NCBI GenBank assembly: GCA_964345475.1
Contig: CAYFQW010000001.1
Span: forward strand, 62,001-126,000
From: WRIS01 sp964345475
GTDB taxonomy: Bacteria > Actinomycetota > Coriobacteriia > Coriobacteriales > Eggerthellaceae
Length of the DNA: 64,000 nt
Reading direction: 5' to 3'
A program made the translations under genes and the position numbers. The notes beneath the pieces are model-generated. The model saw nothing but the letters and a program-made list of their open reading frames with translations. It had not been told where the DNA came from and did no database searches. Positions within the stretch are counted from its first letter, which is position 1. Each line of letters opens with the position of its first letter. Of the stretch, positions 8,729-17,681 are shown in pieces.

Positions 8729-9271
8729 TTAGCCACACCGGCGCAGGAGACAAACTGCCCTTGCAGAAATCCCTTCTTCCCGTCCTTCAAAACCTAGTTC
8801 CTCTGTGGTGGTTGCCTTAAGTCCTATCGAGTCAACGGGGATTTCCATCGCGCTAGCTAAGTTTTCCCGCATGCGGTCGCGATACGGGGACAGTTTTGGT
8901 TTTTGAGCCGCGACAACGCTATCTACATCGAGAATCTCGTAGTTATTTTCGCGGACGATCTGAACCACTTGCCTCAATAGCCCTATAGAATTGCTCCCTT
9001 TGTAGGCAGGGTCGCTGTCAGGAAACAGCGCACCTATGTCTCCGAGCCGACTGGCACCCAACAAGGCATCGGATACAGCATGCGCCAAGACATCAGCATC
9101 GGAATGACCTTTGAGCCCAAGCTTGTGAGGGATCTCAACTCCCCCTAAAACAAGCTTGCACCCCTCTTCAAGCGCATGTACATCATATCCGAGGCCGATC
9201 CTCAAAGATGAGAATGGGGTGTTTTCTACGTTTTGGCTTGTGCTTTCCACCTTACATGCCCTACTGCTCAT
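8729..9271 (-). CDS. ispF: 2-C-methyl-D-erythritol 2,4-cyclodiphosphate synthase
   Basis: Fifth step of the MEP isoprenoid pathway. The 180-residue product has zinc ligands Asp30, His32 and His64 (GYDVHAL; SDADVLAHAVSDALLG) and the C-terminal KATTTEELGFEGREEG motif. An extra 22 residues precede the usual family start, and the ATG overlaps the end of ispD by 11 bases. A TTG at the LRIGLGYDVH position could be the true start, but the overlap favours the ATG by translational coupling. Zinc-site residues are intact, so the enzyme should be active. Confidence 0.96.
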   Translation of the reverse strand: MSSRACKVESTSQNVENTPFSSLRIGLGYDVHALEEGCKLVLGGVEIPHKLGLKGHSDADVLAHAVSDALLGASRLGDIGALFPDSDPAYKGSNSIGLLRQVVQIVRENNYEILDVDSVVAAQKPKLSPYRDRMRENLASAMEIPVDSIGLKATTTEELGFEGREEGISARAVCLLRRCG

Positions 9272-10100
9272 CTTTGTCGCGTGATGTCTGCACTGCCGCG
9301 GAAAGAATTTTATAATCTTCAGGCACGGTTAGCTTAATATTGTCGCGCTTACCTTCAACGACAAGCACCTTCCCACCCAAGCGCTCTATTAAAGAAGAAT
9401 CGTCAGTTCCAACAAAACCGTCCGATAGAGCCGCTGCATGGGCTCTCCGATATATACCCGCTCGAAAAACCTGCGGTGTTTGGGCGTTCCAAAAAACCCT
9501 TCTGTCAGGTGTTCCAACGATAACGCCGTTTTCTACCACCTTAAGGGTGTCGATGGCAGGATGAGCAACAACCGCTCCGTCACAATCGATGTTGCCTTTA
9601 AGCGTGTTGATCGTATGCAAGATCTGTTCAGGCGGCACTAAGGGACGAGCGCCATCATGCAAAACCACATACTCATACTCATCTGGCACATATTCGAGTC
9701 CTGAGAAAGCTGACTCTTGCCGGACAGTACCCGCAGGAGCTACGACGATCGGTGTAACAAAAGGAAATGGATCTATAGCGCGCCGCAAATACTCTTCTTG
9801 CTTATCTTCTGGACAAACAATGACCATGAGGCCCACATCGCCTACCGCATCGAATGATTCCGCGGACCAGGTTAAGACAGGCTTGCCTGCAATCTCAACA
9901 AGCTGCTTGCCTCCTTCTTCCCCAAAGCGCTCGCCTTGGCCGCCAGCTAAGATGATGGCTGCAGTTTTAGGGTTTTCATCAAGCTTCCCTCGAAGCTGAC
10001 CGCTACTCTGCTCATCCGGAGTATCGTGGAGCTTATCGTCTTCAAAATGGGGAACCTTGAGAGCAGGTGGTGAAAAAATTGGATCTACTATTTTAACCAT
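9261..10100 (-). CDS. ispD: 2-C-methyl-D-erythritol 4-phosphate cytidylyltransferase
   Basis: Third step of the MEP pathway, making CDP-ME from MEP and CTP. It has 279 residues. The nucleotide-binding motif AAIILAGGQGERFG lies at about 47-60, with VLHDGARPLV near 143 and the C-terminal KLTVPEDYKIL. An unusual 45-residue N-terminal extension precedes the motif; the usual protein begins near residue 45. The extension is of low complexity and may be untranslated if a later start is used, but I see no better Met. ispF follows with an 11-base overlap. Confidence 0.96.
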   Translation of the reverse strand: MVKIVDPIFSPPALKVPHFEDDKLHDTPDEQSSGQLRGKLDENPKTAAIILAGGQGERFGEEGGKQLVEIAGKPVLTWSAESFDAVGDVGLMVIVCPEDKQEEYLRRAIDPFPFVTPIVVAPAGTVRQESAFSGLEYVPDEYEYVVLHDGARPLVPPEQILHTINTLKGNIDCDGAVVAHPAIDTLKVVENGVIVGTPDRRVFWNAQTPQVFRAGIYRRAHAAALSDGFVGTDDSSLIERLGGKVLVVEGKRDNIKLTVPEDYKILSAAVQTSRDKDEQ

Positions 10101-10162
10101 GTCTCAAACTCCTCTTTTCTGAATATGGGTTTACTGAAACTCCATAGTACCTTAAAGATTTT

Positions 10163-10195
10163 CCTTAGACAAAGAGGGAGCCCGTAAGCTCCCTC
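10163..10195 (-). terminator. Terminator after clpC
   Basis: A perfect 8-bp stem (10174-10181 with 10188-10195) with a 6-base loop is followed on the minus strand by TTTGTCT. It lies between the clpC stop codon and the ispD start, so ispD-ispF is probably a separate transcription unit. The U run is short and interrupted. Confidence 0.6.
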
Positions 10196-10259
10196 TAATC
10201 TCTTAAATTTCACATTATGAAAACTATCTTTTGCGACGAGGTAAGCTGATAGCCGATAT

Positions 10260-12818
10260 TTAATCAGCTATGCCCGACGCTCCTCCTGGAGCTAAGCCGG
10301 TATGCCCAAGTTCGTAGTCGGTAAGTAGCAGCTCTGTTTCCCGTGCAATACTATCTCGCTTACGTGGCTCAGGAATCTCACCACTTCCTTGTTCAAAAAC
10401 AAGCTCGTCGTCTTTCAGATCGACATGAATGATCGATCCGCTCGTCCACCGTCCTTCGAGTATCTGCTCGGAGATAGGATCTTCCAATAGCCGCTGAATG
10501 GCTCGACGCAAAGGCCTTGCCCCAAAGGCAGTATCGGTACCCTCTTTCGCTATAAACTGAGCAGCTTCCTTACTCAAGTTGATCGACATATTCTGGGTTA
10601 TCAGACGTTCGCGCAAATCAGCTACCATCAAGTCGACTATCTTCGTGATCTCTTCCCCGGTCAAGGACTTGAATACGATAATCTCATCGATACGGTTCAA
10701 GAACTCAGGTCGGAATATCTTCTTGACCTCGCTCATGACACGACTTTTAATCTCCTTATCGGTAAGCCCCTGCGATTCCTCCGTACCGAATCCAAGCGGA
10801 GCGCTTTGGGCGATTTCGCGAGCGCCAACGTTAGAGGTCATAATAATAATGGTATTGCGGAAATCAACCGTTCGCCCCTGGGCATCGGTCAAGCGACCTT
10901 CTTCAAGAATCTGGAGAAGTATATTGAAAACGTCAGGGTGCGCTTTTTCGATTTCATCAAACAGTATCACGGAATACGGTCTTTGGCGTACTGCCTTGGT
11001 AAGCTGTCCGCCCTCATCAAATCCCACATATCCTGGAGGTGAGCCTACGAGCCGTGAAACACTGTGCTTTTCCATATATTCGCTCATGTCAAGTGAGATG
11101 AGCGACTCTTCCGTATCAAAAAGGAATTCAGCTAAAGCCTTCGAGAGCTCAGTTTTGCCAACTCCGGATGGACCGAGGAATATAAACGAACCTGCTGGTC
11201 GCTTTGGATCTTTCAAGCCTGAGCGTGAACGTCGAATCGCTTTAGATATGGCCGTTACAGCTTCGTCTTGCCCAATAACCCGTTCATGGAGCACGCTTTC
11301 CATACGTAAAAGCTTTTCGGTTTCTGCTTCAGTCAGGTTCGACACAGGTACGCCTGTAGACATTGAAACAACATCGGCAATATCCTCGACTGATATCTGG
11401 TGCACGCTCTTGTGAGTGTCCTCTTCCCACTCTTTTTCAGCCTCCGTACGCTTTTCTTTGAGCTCGGTCTCGAGATCGCGCAATCTTGCAGCTTCTTCGA
11501 AATCTTGTGATGCTATTGCCTCATCTTTTTCAGCACGAATGTGTCGCAATTCATCATCAAGCTCACGGAGCTCTTTAGGTAAAGTCATATTGCGGATACG
11601 CATACGGGCGCCTGCCTCATCAATGACGTCAATTGCCTTGTCTGGCAAGAAGCGGTCCTGGATATAACGGTCTGAAAGCGAAACAGCTGCTTGCAGAGCC
11701 TCATCAGTAAAAGCAACATGGTGATGAGCCTCATACCTATCGCGAAGGCCTTCCATGATACGCACTGCCTGTTCTTCACTTGGCTCGCCAACAGTAATGG
11801 GCTGAAAACGACGCTCAAGAGCAGAGTCTTTCTCAAGATGCTTACGGTATTCTTCGGTTGTCGTAGCACCAATTACTTGAATCTCTCCACGTGAAAGAGG
11901 CGGCTTGAGAATGGCGGCAGCATCTATTGAGCCTTCAGCGGAGCCTGCTCCTATCAACGTATGCATTTCATCGATGAACAAAATGATATCGCCGCTGTCC
12001 TGAACCTCTTTTATGCATTTCTTAAGACGATCCTCAAATTCTCCTCGATATTTAGAGCCTGCCACCAGGGCCGATATATCTAAGGTTATCAAGCGCTTCC
12101 CCCGTAAGATATCGGGAACTTGATTTGAGATGATAAGCTGGGCTAAGCCTTCCACAACTGCCGTTTTCCCAACACCGGGCTCACCAATGAGGAGAGGATT
12201 ATTTTTTTGACGCCGCGACAAAATCTGCATGACGCGCTCTATTTCGCCAGCGCGCCCAATTACAGGATCAAGCTCGCCTTTGCGCGCTTTCTGCGTAAGA
12301 TCGGTGCCAAACTCTTTCAGAACACTGTCTGATGCAGCCTGAGGACCGTCAAAGGGGGTGCGCCCAGCGAAGACCGAACCCTGTCCGACAATATCGTTCA
12401 GGGTTGAACGGACAGAATCACCCGAAACACCGATATGCTCCAAAACATCCAGTGCGGTTCCCTCTCCTTCACGAACAATGCCTAGAAGCAGATGCTCAGT
12501 GGAGATGTAGCTCTGCCCCATCTGCATTGCCTCACGAAGAGAGTTCTCAAGCACGCGCTTGACCCGCGGGGTAAAACTTAAGTGCCCTGAAACGTCAGTG
12601 GTGTCATCAATGGTAACAACCTGACGAATAGCCTGCACCACATCATCATAGCCTACTTCCAAGCGATCCAGCGCCTGGGCGGCCAAGCCTTCTTCTTCCT
12701 TTATAAGACCGAGTAAAAGATGCTCGGTCCCCACATAGGGTTGGTGCAGAGAACGAGCCTCTTCCTGCGCCAAAACCAATACCTTGCGGGCTTTGTCTGT
12801 AAACTTATCGAATGACAT
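10260..12818 (-). CDS. clpC: ATP-dependent Clp protease ATPase subunit ClpC
   Basis: Hexameric AAA+ unfoldase that feeds proteins to ClpP. It has 852 residues: two N-terminal Clp repeats (about 1-145), first AAA module with Walker A GEPGVGKT (about 212) and Walker B ILFIDEMHTLIG, a middle UVR-containing coiled coil (about 415-475), second AAA module with GPSGVGKTELSKA and LFDEIEKAHPDV, and a C-terminal D2-small domain. The unfoldase loop needed for ClpP docking is expected in the second module. The last 40 residues are family-variable. lysS ends only 2 bases upstream, so the two genes are cotranscribed. Confidence 0.98.
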   Translation of the reverse strand: MSFDKFTDKARKVLVLAQEEARSLHQPYVGTEHLLLGLIKEEEGLAAQALDRLEVGYDDVVQAIRQVVTIDDTTDVSGHLSFTPRVKRVLENSLREAMQMGQSYISTEHLLLGIVREGEGTALDVLEHIGVSGDSVRSTLNDIVGQGSVFAGRTPFDGPQAASDSVLKEFGTDLTQKARKGELDPVIGRAGEIERVMQILSRRQKNNPLLIGEPGVGKTAVVEGLAQLIISNQVPDILRGKRLITLDISALVAGSKYRGEFEDRLKKCIKEVQDSGDIILFIDEMHTLIGAGSAEGSIDAAAILKPPLSRGEIQVIGATTTEEYRKHLEKDSALERRFQPITVGEPSEEQAVRIMEGLRDRYEAHHHVAFTDEALQAAVSLSDRYIQDRFLPDKAIDVIDEAGARMRIRNMTLPKELRELDDELRHIRAEKDEAIASQDFEEAARLRDLETELKEKRTEAEKEWEEDTHKSVHQISVEDIADVVSMSTGVPVSNLTEAETEKLLRMESVLHERVIGQDEAVTAISKAIRRSRSGLKDPKRPAGSFIFLGPSGVGKTELSKALAEFLFDTEESLISLDMSEYMEKHSVSRLVGSPPGYVGFDEGGQLTKAVRQRPYSVILFDEIEKAHPDVFNILLQILEEGRLTDAQGRTVDFRNTIIIMTSNVGAREIAQSAPLGFGTEESQGLTDKEIKSRVMSEVKKIFRPEFLNRIDEIIVFKSLTGEEITKIVDLMVADLRERLITQNMSINLSKEAAQFIAKEGTDTAFGARPLRRAIQRLLEDPISEQILEGRWTSGSIIHVDLKDDELVFEQGSGEIPEPRKRDSIARETELLLTDYELGHTGLAPGGASGIAD

Positions 12819-12820
12819 AG

Positions 12821-14320
12821 TTATTTCGCCTCCTCACGCATATGGGGAAACAGCAAAACATCTCTGATGGATTCAGAGTTGGTCAAAAGCATAACCAAGC
12901 GATCGATACCTATACCTACTCCACCAGCCGGCGGCATGCCGTATTCCAATGCACGTACGTAATCATCATCGTATCCCATGGCCTCTTCGTCTCCGGATTC
13001 TTTGGCAGCAACCTGTGCCTTGAACCGATCCGCCTGATCCACGGGATCATTTAGCTCACTAAAACCATTACCATATTCATGCCCGCATATGAAGAGCTCG
13101 AAGCGGTCTGTAAGGTTCCCGTCATCAGATTTCTTTTTTGCCAACGGACTTACCTCTGTTGGATGTTCAGTAACAAAAGTCGGTTGTATTATCTTATGCT
13201 CTGCAACCGCTTCAAAAATTTCAAAAATAAGCTTGCCTTTACCCCAAGCATCCAGAGGATTCACACCATATGAACGAGCAATATCTACCAGCTCATCACG
13301 CTCCAGATGAAAACCTACTTTCTCCTCTATTTGCTCGTTGATGCAGTCAATCATAGTTTTATGCGGCCAGTCCCCCGACAAATCTATCTTTTGTCCCTGA
13401 TACTCGATATGAAGGCTTCCCGTGGCAACAAGAGCTGCTTCTTGGATAAGCTCTTGCGTAAGACGGGCAATCCCCCTCATATCAGAGAAAGCACAGTAAG
13501 CTTCCATGGTTGTGAATTCTGGATTGTGATAATGATCGATACCTTCGTTGCGAAAGAGTCGGCCTATCTCATATACCTTTTCAAACCCTCCCACTAAAAG
13601 CCTTTTCAGATGCAACTCTGTGGCGATGCGGAGATAGAAGTCTCGATCAAGGGCATTATGGTGGGTAATGAATGGCTTGGCATTAGCACCACCTAAAATA
13701 GGTTGCAAAACCGGTGTCTCTGCTTCAAAATATCCACGTTCATCCATAAAACGACGTATGGCTGACACGACCTTAAAACGTGTTTCGAAGACTGTCCTCA
13801 CTTCGGGGTTAACAATCAGATCGACATAGCGCTGACGGTATCGGGTTTCTTTATCCGTAAGGCCATGGAATTTCTCGGGCAGAGGGCGCAAGGATTTCGA
13901 GAGCAGCTCAAAACTCTCGACAGCAACTGAGAGCTCGCCGCGACGGGTGCGCATCATAGTGCCATTTACGCCAATCCAATCCCCTACGTCAAGATCTTTG
14001 AGCTCCTTGTAGACCTCGTCTCCCAGTGTATTAATACGGCAGAATAATTGCACCTCCGCTGTCGAATCTCGGATGACAAGAAATGCGACCTTCCCCTGAT
14101 CGCGCTTGGCCATGATACGTCCGACTATACAGACGGCATCCTCCGTGGACTCCCCTTCTTCAAGGGCGGCATAGCGTTCCTGAAGCTCGTGTATATGATG
14201 GCTGAATTCGAAGCTGTGGCCGTATGGATTTTTCCCTGCACGTATAAGAGCCTCGCGTTTGAGTCGACGAACTTCTACGGGATCGTCTTCAATTACTTCT
14301 GGATTGCCTTCTTCGCTCAT
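12821..14320 (-). CDS. lysS: Lysyl-tRNA synthetase (class II)
   Basis: Charges tRNA-Lys. The start chosen is the ATG of MSEEGNPEVIEDD at 14320 because AGGAAGAGGA lies just upstream; an upstream start at 14389 would add 23 residues without family similarity. The product has 499 residues, with an OB-fold anticodon domain at about 60-170, class II motif 2 around FRNEGIDHYHNPEFTTME and motif 3 GVGIGIDRLVMLLTNS near the C-terminus. It is immediately followed by clpC. greA lies upstream after about 160 bases. Confidence 0.97.
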   Translation of the reverse strand: MSEEGNPEVIEDDPVEVRRLKREALIRAGKNPYGHSFEFSHHIHELQERYAALEEGESTEDAVCIVGRIMAKRDQGKVAFLVIRDSTAEVQLFCRINTLGDEVYKELKDLDVGDWIGVNGTMMRTRRGELSVAVESFELLSKSLRPLPEKFHGLTDKETRYRQRYVDLIVNPEVRTVFETRFKVVSAIRRFMDERGYFEAETPVLQPILGGANAKPFITHHNALDRDFYLRIATELHLKRLLVGGFEKVYEIGRLFRNEGIDHYHNPEFTTMEAYCAFSDMRGIARLTQELIQEAALVATGSLHIEYQGQKIDLSGDWPHKTMIDCINEQIEEKVGFHLERDELVDIARSYGVNPLDAWGKGKLIFEIFEAVAEHKIIQPTFVTEHPTEVSPLAKKKSDDGNLTDRFELFICGHEYGNGFSELNDPVDQADRFKAQVAAKESGDEEAMGYDDDYVRALEYGMPPAGGVGIGIDRLVMLLTNSESIRDVLLFPHMREEAK

Positions 14321-14477
14321 TATTCCTCTTCCTGCCAGCGCTTCTCCACAGACTAACAATAGATAGTTCTTATCGGTCTTTGAGAGCAACTACCTGCATA
14401 CGCAGATAGGCCATTGAGCTTTTTGCCCCGCCTAACCTGCGGATACCACTACATTCAATCGGCTCAACCCGATATTA

Positions 14478-14948
14478 TCAATATTCAATTTTTTCGATAG
14501 TGAGAGATATTTCTTTCCCTGTAGGGCCTACCGCCTTAACAGAATCTCCCTTTTTCCCGCCGAGCAGCGCAGCTCCGACAGGAGACTCATTGGAAATCTT
14601 CCCTTCGGAAGCATCGCTTTCAGCGGCGCCCACTATGACAAACTGGCGCTCGCGGCCGTCCATCATAACAGTCACCTTACTCCCAATATTCACTTTGCTT
14701 GAACGCTTCGGCACAGTAACCACCGTAGCCTCACTCAGAATACGGCTGATTTCTGAAATACGTGCCTCCATCATGCCTTGCTCGTTCTTGGCGTCATCGT
14801 ATTCCGAGTTCTCTGAAATATCGCCGAACTCACGTGCTATTCGGATACGCTCGCCTATTTCAGCCCGTTTAACTGTTTCAAGGTAATGCAATTCGTCCTC
14901 AAGTTTAATCTTGCCATCTTGAGTCAGGATCATGTCTTTATCTGCCAT
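14478..14948 (-). CDS. greA: Transcription elongation factor GreA
   Basis: Rescues backtracked RNA polymerase by stimulating transcript cleavage. It has 156 residues: an N-terminal coiled coil (about 1-75) whose tip carries the acidic ENSEYDDAKNEQ loop, and a C-terminal FKBP-like domain with SPVGAALLGGKKGD. The two tip acidic residues needed for cleavage are present (D and E in SEYDDAK). The ribosome-binding site AGGTGGG lies 6 bases before the ATG. Upstream is a 6- to 7-bp hairpin (about 14983-15001) flanked by T runs on both strands. Confidence 0.97.
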   Translation of the reverse strand: MADKDMILTQDGKIKLEDELHYLETVKRAEIGERIRIAREFGDISENSEYDDAKNEQGMMEARISEISRILSEATVVTVPKRSSKVNIGSKVTVMMDGRERQFVIVGAAESDASEGKISNESPVGAALLGGKKGDSVKAVGPTGKEISLTIEKIEY

Positions 14949-15051
14949 ATTATTCCCACCTATTCGCTATATAAAACAGGCAGGCACTCTATGCCTGCTC
15001 ATTTTTTTTCATCACTCACATACCGATTCGATTTACACCATGGGATAAGAG

Positions 15052-15091
15052 TATGAAAAACGCGGCTTTTGTTTTTTGGAACAGAGCCGCG
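15052..15091 (-). terminator. Rho-independent terminator after tatA
   Basis: On the minus strand CGCGGCT (15085-15091) pairs with AGCCGCG (15061-15067) across a 17-base loop and is followed by TTTTTC. It lies 24 bases after the tatA stop codon. Confidence 0.75.
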
Positions 15092-15114
15092 CATATGACC
15101 GAAATATCAAATTA

Positions 15115-15378
15115 TTAATCGTTTTTATTTTTTTTGGAAGTGCTTTTCTTGGATGTAGATTTTGTCGCAGGCTTTTCCTCTTCTTCTGCCTCTTCTATCT
15201 CGACATCGTCTTCGTCGATTTCTTCCTCGCCAGCGTCGCTGCCCATGCCGTCACGTAAGTTCTTGACGGTCTTACCCAAAGCGCTTCCAAGCTTTGGAAG
15301 GTTCTTGGGACCGAAGATAAGCAAGACCACCACAAGGATGATTGCTAGTTCAGGAACTCCCATGCCCAAAATTTTCAT
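15115..15378 (-). CDS. tatA: Twin-arginine translocase subunit TatA
   Basis: Pore-forming component of the Tat export system for folded proteins. The start at 15378 (MKILGMGVPELAII) is chosen because GGAGGA lies 6 bases upstream; a longer reading frame begins 13 codons earlier without such a site. The 87-residue product has one N-terminal membrane helix (about 7-23), the FGPKNLPKLGSALGK hinge and amphipathic helix, and a long acidic-then-lysine-rich tail. tatC is not in the window. Confidence 0.93.
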   Translation of the reverse strand: MKILGMGVPELAIILVVVLLIFGPKNLPKLGSALGKTVKNLRDGMGSDAGEEEIDEDDVEIEEAEEEEKPATKSTSKKSTSKKNKND

Positions 15379-15437
15379 ATATTCCTCCAAGCGTTCAACA
15401 AAGTAGGATACCCCCACCGAGATAACCCCGATAGAGT

Positions 15438-15466
15438 ATCATAGTTTAAGTCAATGATTGCACCAA
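15438..15466 (-). promoter_or_regulatory. Candidate tatA promoter
   Basis: Minus-strand -35 TTGGTG (15461-15466), 17-base spacer and -10 TATGAT (15438-15443). It lies 60 bases upstream of the tatA start codon in the divergent gap with the Crp/Fnr gene. Confidence 0.5.
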
Positions 15467-15535
15467 CTCTAGAAAAGAATAAACAGAGCAGAATTTTTTC
15501 GAAAACCCTACCGACGCAAAAGACTGGATGCTTGT

Positions 15536-16216
15536 ATGAAGCCGATTGATGTAGATATAGACGTTTTAAAACTATGCCCTCTGTTCGCCAACGTAGCTGA
15601 GAGCGACATACACACGATCCTTAGCTGCCTCAACTCCTTCGTGAAGTCTTACCCAAAAGACGATTTCATCTTTGTCGCGGGGGAGAAGCCTCATGAGGTA
15701 GGAGTCGTTATGCGCGGAAGTGTCACCCTCTTTCAAGAAGATTACTGGGGAAACAAAAGCCTCGTTGAGAAGATTTCAACGGGTGGACTCTTTGCCGAAG
15801 CCTTCGTAAGTGCAAAAGCGCCCATCGCCCTCCATGTTGTCGCAGCAAGTGACACTGAGATTTTATTTATTGATTACGATCGCATCATGACACTGTGCTC
15901 GTCAGCCTGTGCCTTCCACCAGATTCTTATCAAAAATATCGTTTCAGCGATAGCTTTCAAAAACATCGCTCTTATGCGAAAGCTTGAGCACATTTCCAAG
16001 AGAAGTATTCAAGAAAAGCTGCTATCGTACCTTTCAGAACAGGCGATTGCTCATAACTCTTCCCAATTTGCACTTCCTTTTTCACGTCAAGAGCTGGCCG
16101 ACTACCTTTCTATCGACCGTGCATCCCTGTCGCGTTCCTTAAGCTTGATGAAAGACAGGGGCCTGATCGACTACCAGGGTAATAAGTTTACCCTCTATGA
16201 CAGACTCGACCGCTAA
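15536..16216 (+). CDS. Crp/Fnr-family transcription regulator
   Basis: Effector-binding cyclic-nucleotide-like domain at about 10-130, dimer helix at about 130-155 and a C-terminal winged helix with the HTH block FSRQELADYLSIDRASLSRSLSLM (about 182-205, given in part). The 226-residue length is typical. Cysteines occur near 14, 31, 121 and 125, but not in the N-terminal arrangement of E. coli FNR, so an Fe-S sensor is not established. It is divergent from tatA and convergent with the methyltransferase gene. Its ligand and targets cannot be inferred. Confidence 0.88.
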   Translation: MKPIDVDIDVLKLCPLFANVAESDIHTILSCLNSFVKSYPKDDFIFVAGEKPHEVGVVMRGSVTLFQEDYWGNKSLVEKISTGGLFAEAFVSAKAPIALHVVAASDTEILFIDYDRIMTLCSSACAFHQILIKNIVSAIAFKNIALMRKLEHISKRSIQEKLLSYLSEQAIAHNSSQFALPFSRQELADYLSIDRASLSRSLSLMKDRGLIDYQGNKFTLYDRLDR

Positions 16217-16305
16217 ACCCCCGCCCCTTTCATACGTATAGAAGCGCACAGCATGTGCCTCCTTAGACCATGTTCACACTTGAACACAGGCGTTCCCTCA
16301 AAAGC

Positions 16306-17187
16306 CTATAAGAGGGCATGCAGTGCAGCAATATGCTGGGGTTCAGTACCGCAGCAGCCTCCCACAATGCTCGCACCAGCATCAAGAAGCTCCCTGGCAG
16401 CTGATGCGAAGTCTTCTGGACTTACGTCGTATACGACCTTGCCCTCTATCATCTGGGGAAGCCCTGCGTTGGGCTGTGCGATGATAGGCAGCTTCGTGCA
16501 TGACGCAAGCTCAGCGATGAGGGGGATCATTTCTTTGGGCCCAGTAGAGCAATTAGCTCCGAGGGCGTGCACCCCCAGCTCCTCAAGGAGAGTCGCAGCG
16601 TCAGTGGGGCTTACCCCAAAATACGTCCGCCCTCCCTCGCCAAAGCTCATAGTTACAAATATTGGAAGCTTACACGCATCTTTTGCAGCACGAACCGCCT
16701 CCCTGAGCTCAGCCGTATCACTCATTGTTTCAATCAGTATAAGGTCGGCTCCTGCTTTTGCTGCAGCATCGGCCTGCTCGAAGAAAAGATCGTATGCCTC
16801 CTCAGGCTCGACATCGCCGAAGGGTTCTAGCATGACCCCCAAAGGCCCCATATCGCCTGCCACAAAACGAGCTCCTGCAGTGCGGGCACAGTTGACGGCT
16901 GCCGTATATACCTCGATAACGCTAGCACGGCCCTGTAAGGCAAGGGCGTTCGAATTGAAGGTGTTTGTCGTGATAACCTGTGCTCCAGCCTGGCAATACG
17001 CACTTTGGATACGAATAATAAGATCTGGGTCCTCAATACATAAAAGATCAGAGCTCACCCCTGGCACAGATTTCCCTTCCTTCTGTATCATCGTCCCCAT
17101 AGCCCCATCAAACAATAGCTTCTCCTGGTTTGAAGCAAGCTTCTGCAAATACTCGTGCACGTCAAACCCCTCTCTCCACAGCCCCAT
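16306..17187 (-). CDS. Homocysteine S-methyltransferase family protein
   Basis: Resembles the N-terminal zinc domain of MetH and the BHMT family, transferring a methyl group to homocysteine. It has 293 residues. The TIM-barrel signature LLFDGAMGTMIQ lies at about 24-35. The zinc ligands are expected as Cys in GANCSTGP (about 214) and the paired Cys in GGCCGT (about 282). It has no folate, cobalamin or activation domains, so it either works with a separate corrinoid protein or uses another methyl donor such as S-methylmethionine. The neighbouring 490 bases upstream hold no recognisable partner gene. Confidence 0.85.
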   Translation of the reverse strand: MGLWREGFDVHEYLQKLASNQEKLLFDGAMGTMIQKEGKSVPGVSSDLLCIEDPDLIIRIQSAYCQAGAQVITTNTFNSNALALQGRASVIEVYTAAVNCARTAGARFVAGDMGPLGVMLEPFGDVEPEEAYDLFFEQADAAAKAGADLILIETMSDTAELREAVRAAKDACKLPIFVTMSFGEGGRTYFGVSPTDAATLLEELGVHALGANCSTGPKEMIPLIAELASCTKLPIIAQPNAGLPQMIEGKVVYDVSPEDFASAARELLDAGASIVGGCCGTEPQHIAALHALL

Positions 17188-17681
17188 AGCTGAAAATCTT
17201 TTCTTCCTTGGCCCAAGATTTTAGCTCGTCATGTTTGGCCCATATAGGTCCTCGAAGCGAATCTGCAGCCTTATTATACCGAGCCTAAGTCCTTTACGGC
17301 TCAGTAAAACGGCAAGCGAGTATCTTATCGGTCTCGAATCTCGCGCCTTCGTTTGACCCATCCAAGACGAGCAAAAGCCTCCAACCGCAAAACTGCCCAT
17401 GTTTGCCGATAGCAAAGCCCGGCAGAGGCTTCGTGCGCACATCTGCAAGTGTTTTTTGTCTCAAGCCAAACTTGTTCGTTAATCAAAAAAATATTCATAT
17501 TTTCATTCCAGACCAGTTAAATCGGTGTTTTTTAACCGAGAAAGCACGCATTCCAGCAACTCTTTCTGTTTTAAGCTTTCTGTTTTCCCTCTTCATGTGT
17601 AGAATAAAGCAGTCAGTATTAGGTAGATCAGTAACCTTCACGTATGACAATTAAATACAAGAAGAGAAAAGGGGATTATAA
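17188..17681. other. Gene-free divergent region with nested inverted repeats
   Basis: This 494-base gap separates the divergent methyltransferase and ABC importer genes. Seen directly: a nested set of stems (17375-17381 with 17425-17431; 17394-17397 with 17421-17424; 17402-17406 with 17412-17416) and a separate 9-bp stem (17277-17285 with 17298-17306, one G-U). On the plus strand the nested set is followed by a T6 run near 17451. I do not recognise a known riboswitch class. A 75-codon minus-strand frame covers part of the region but looks non-coding. Confidence 0.45.

Noticed and set aside
10579..11415. 278-codon plus-strand open frame inside clpC
   Set aside because: Antisense shadow; clpC is fully conserved on the other strand.
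16253..17224. 323-codon plus-strand open frame opposite the methyltransferase gene
   Set aside because: Ser/Ala-rich antisense shadow of a clearly conserved gene.
17221..17448. 75-codon minus-strand frame upstream of the homocysteine methyltransferase
   Set aside because: No ribosome-binding site and no family resemblance; it coincides with the inverted repeats, which explain the sequence better.
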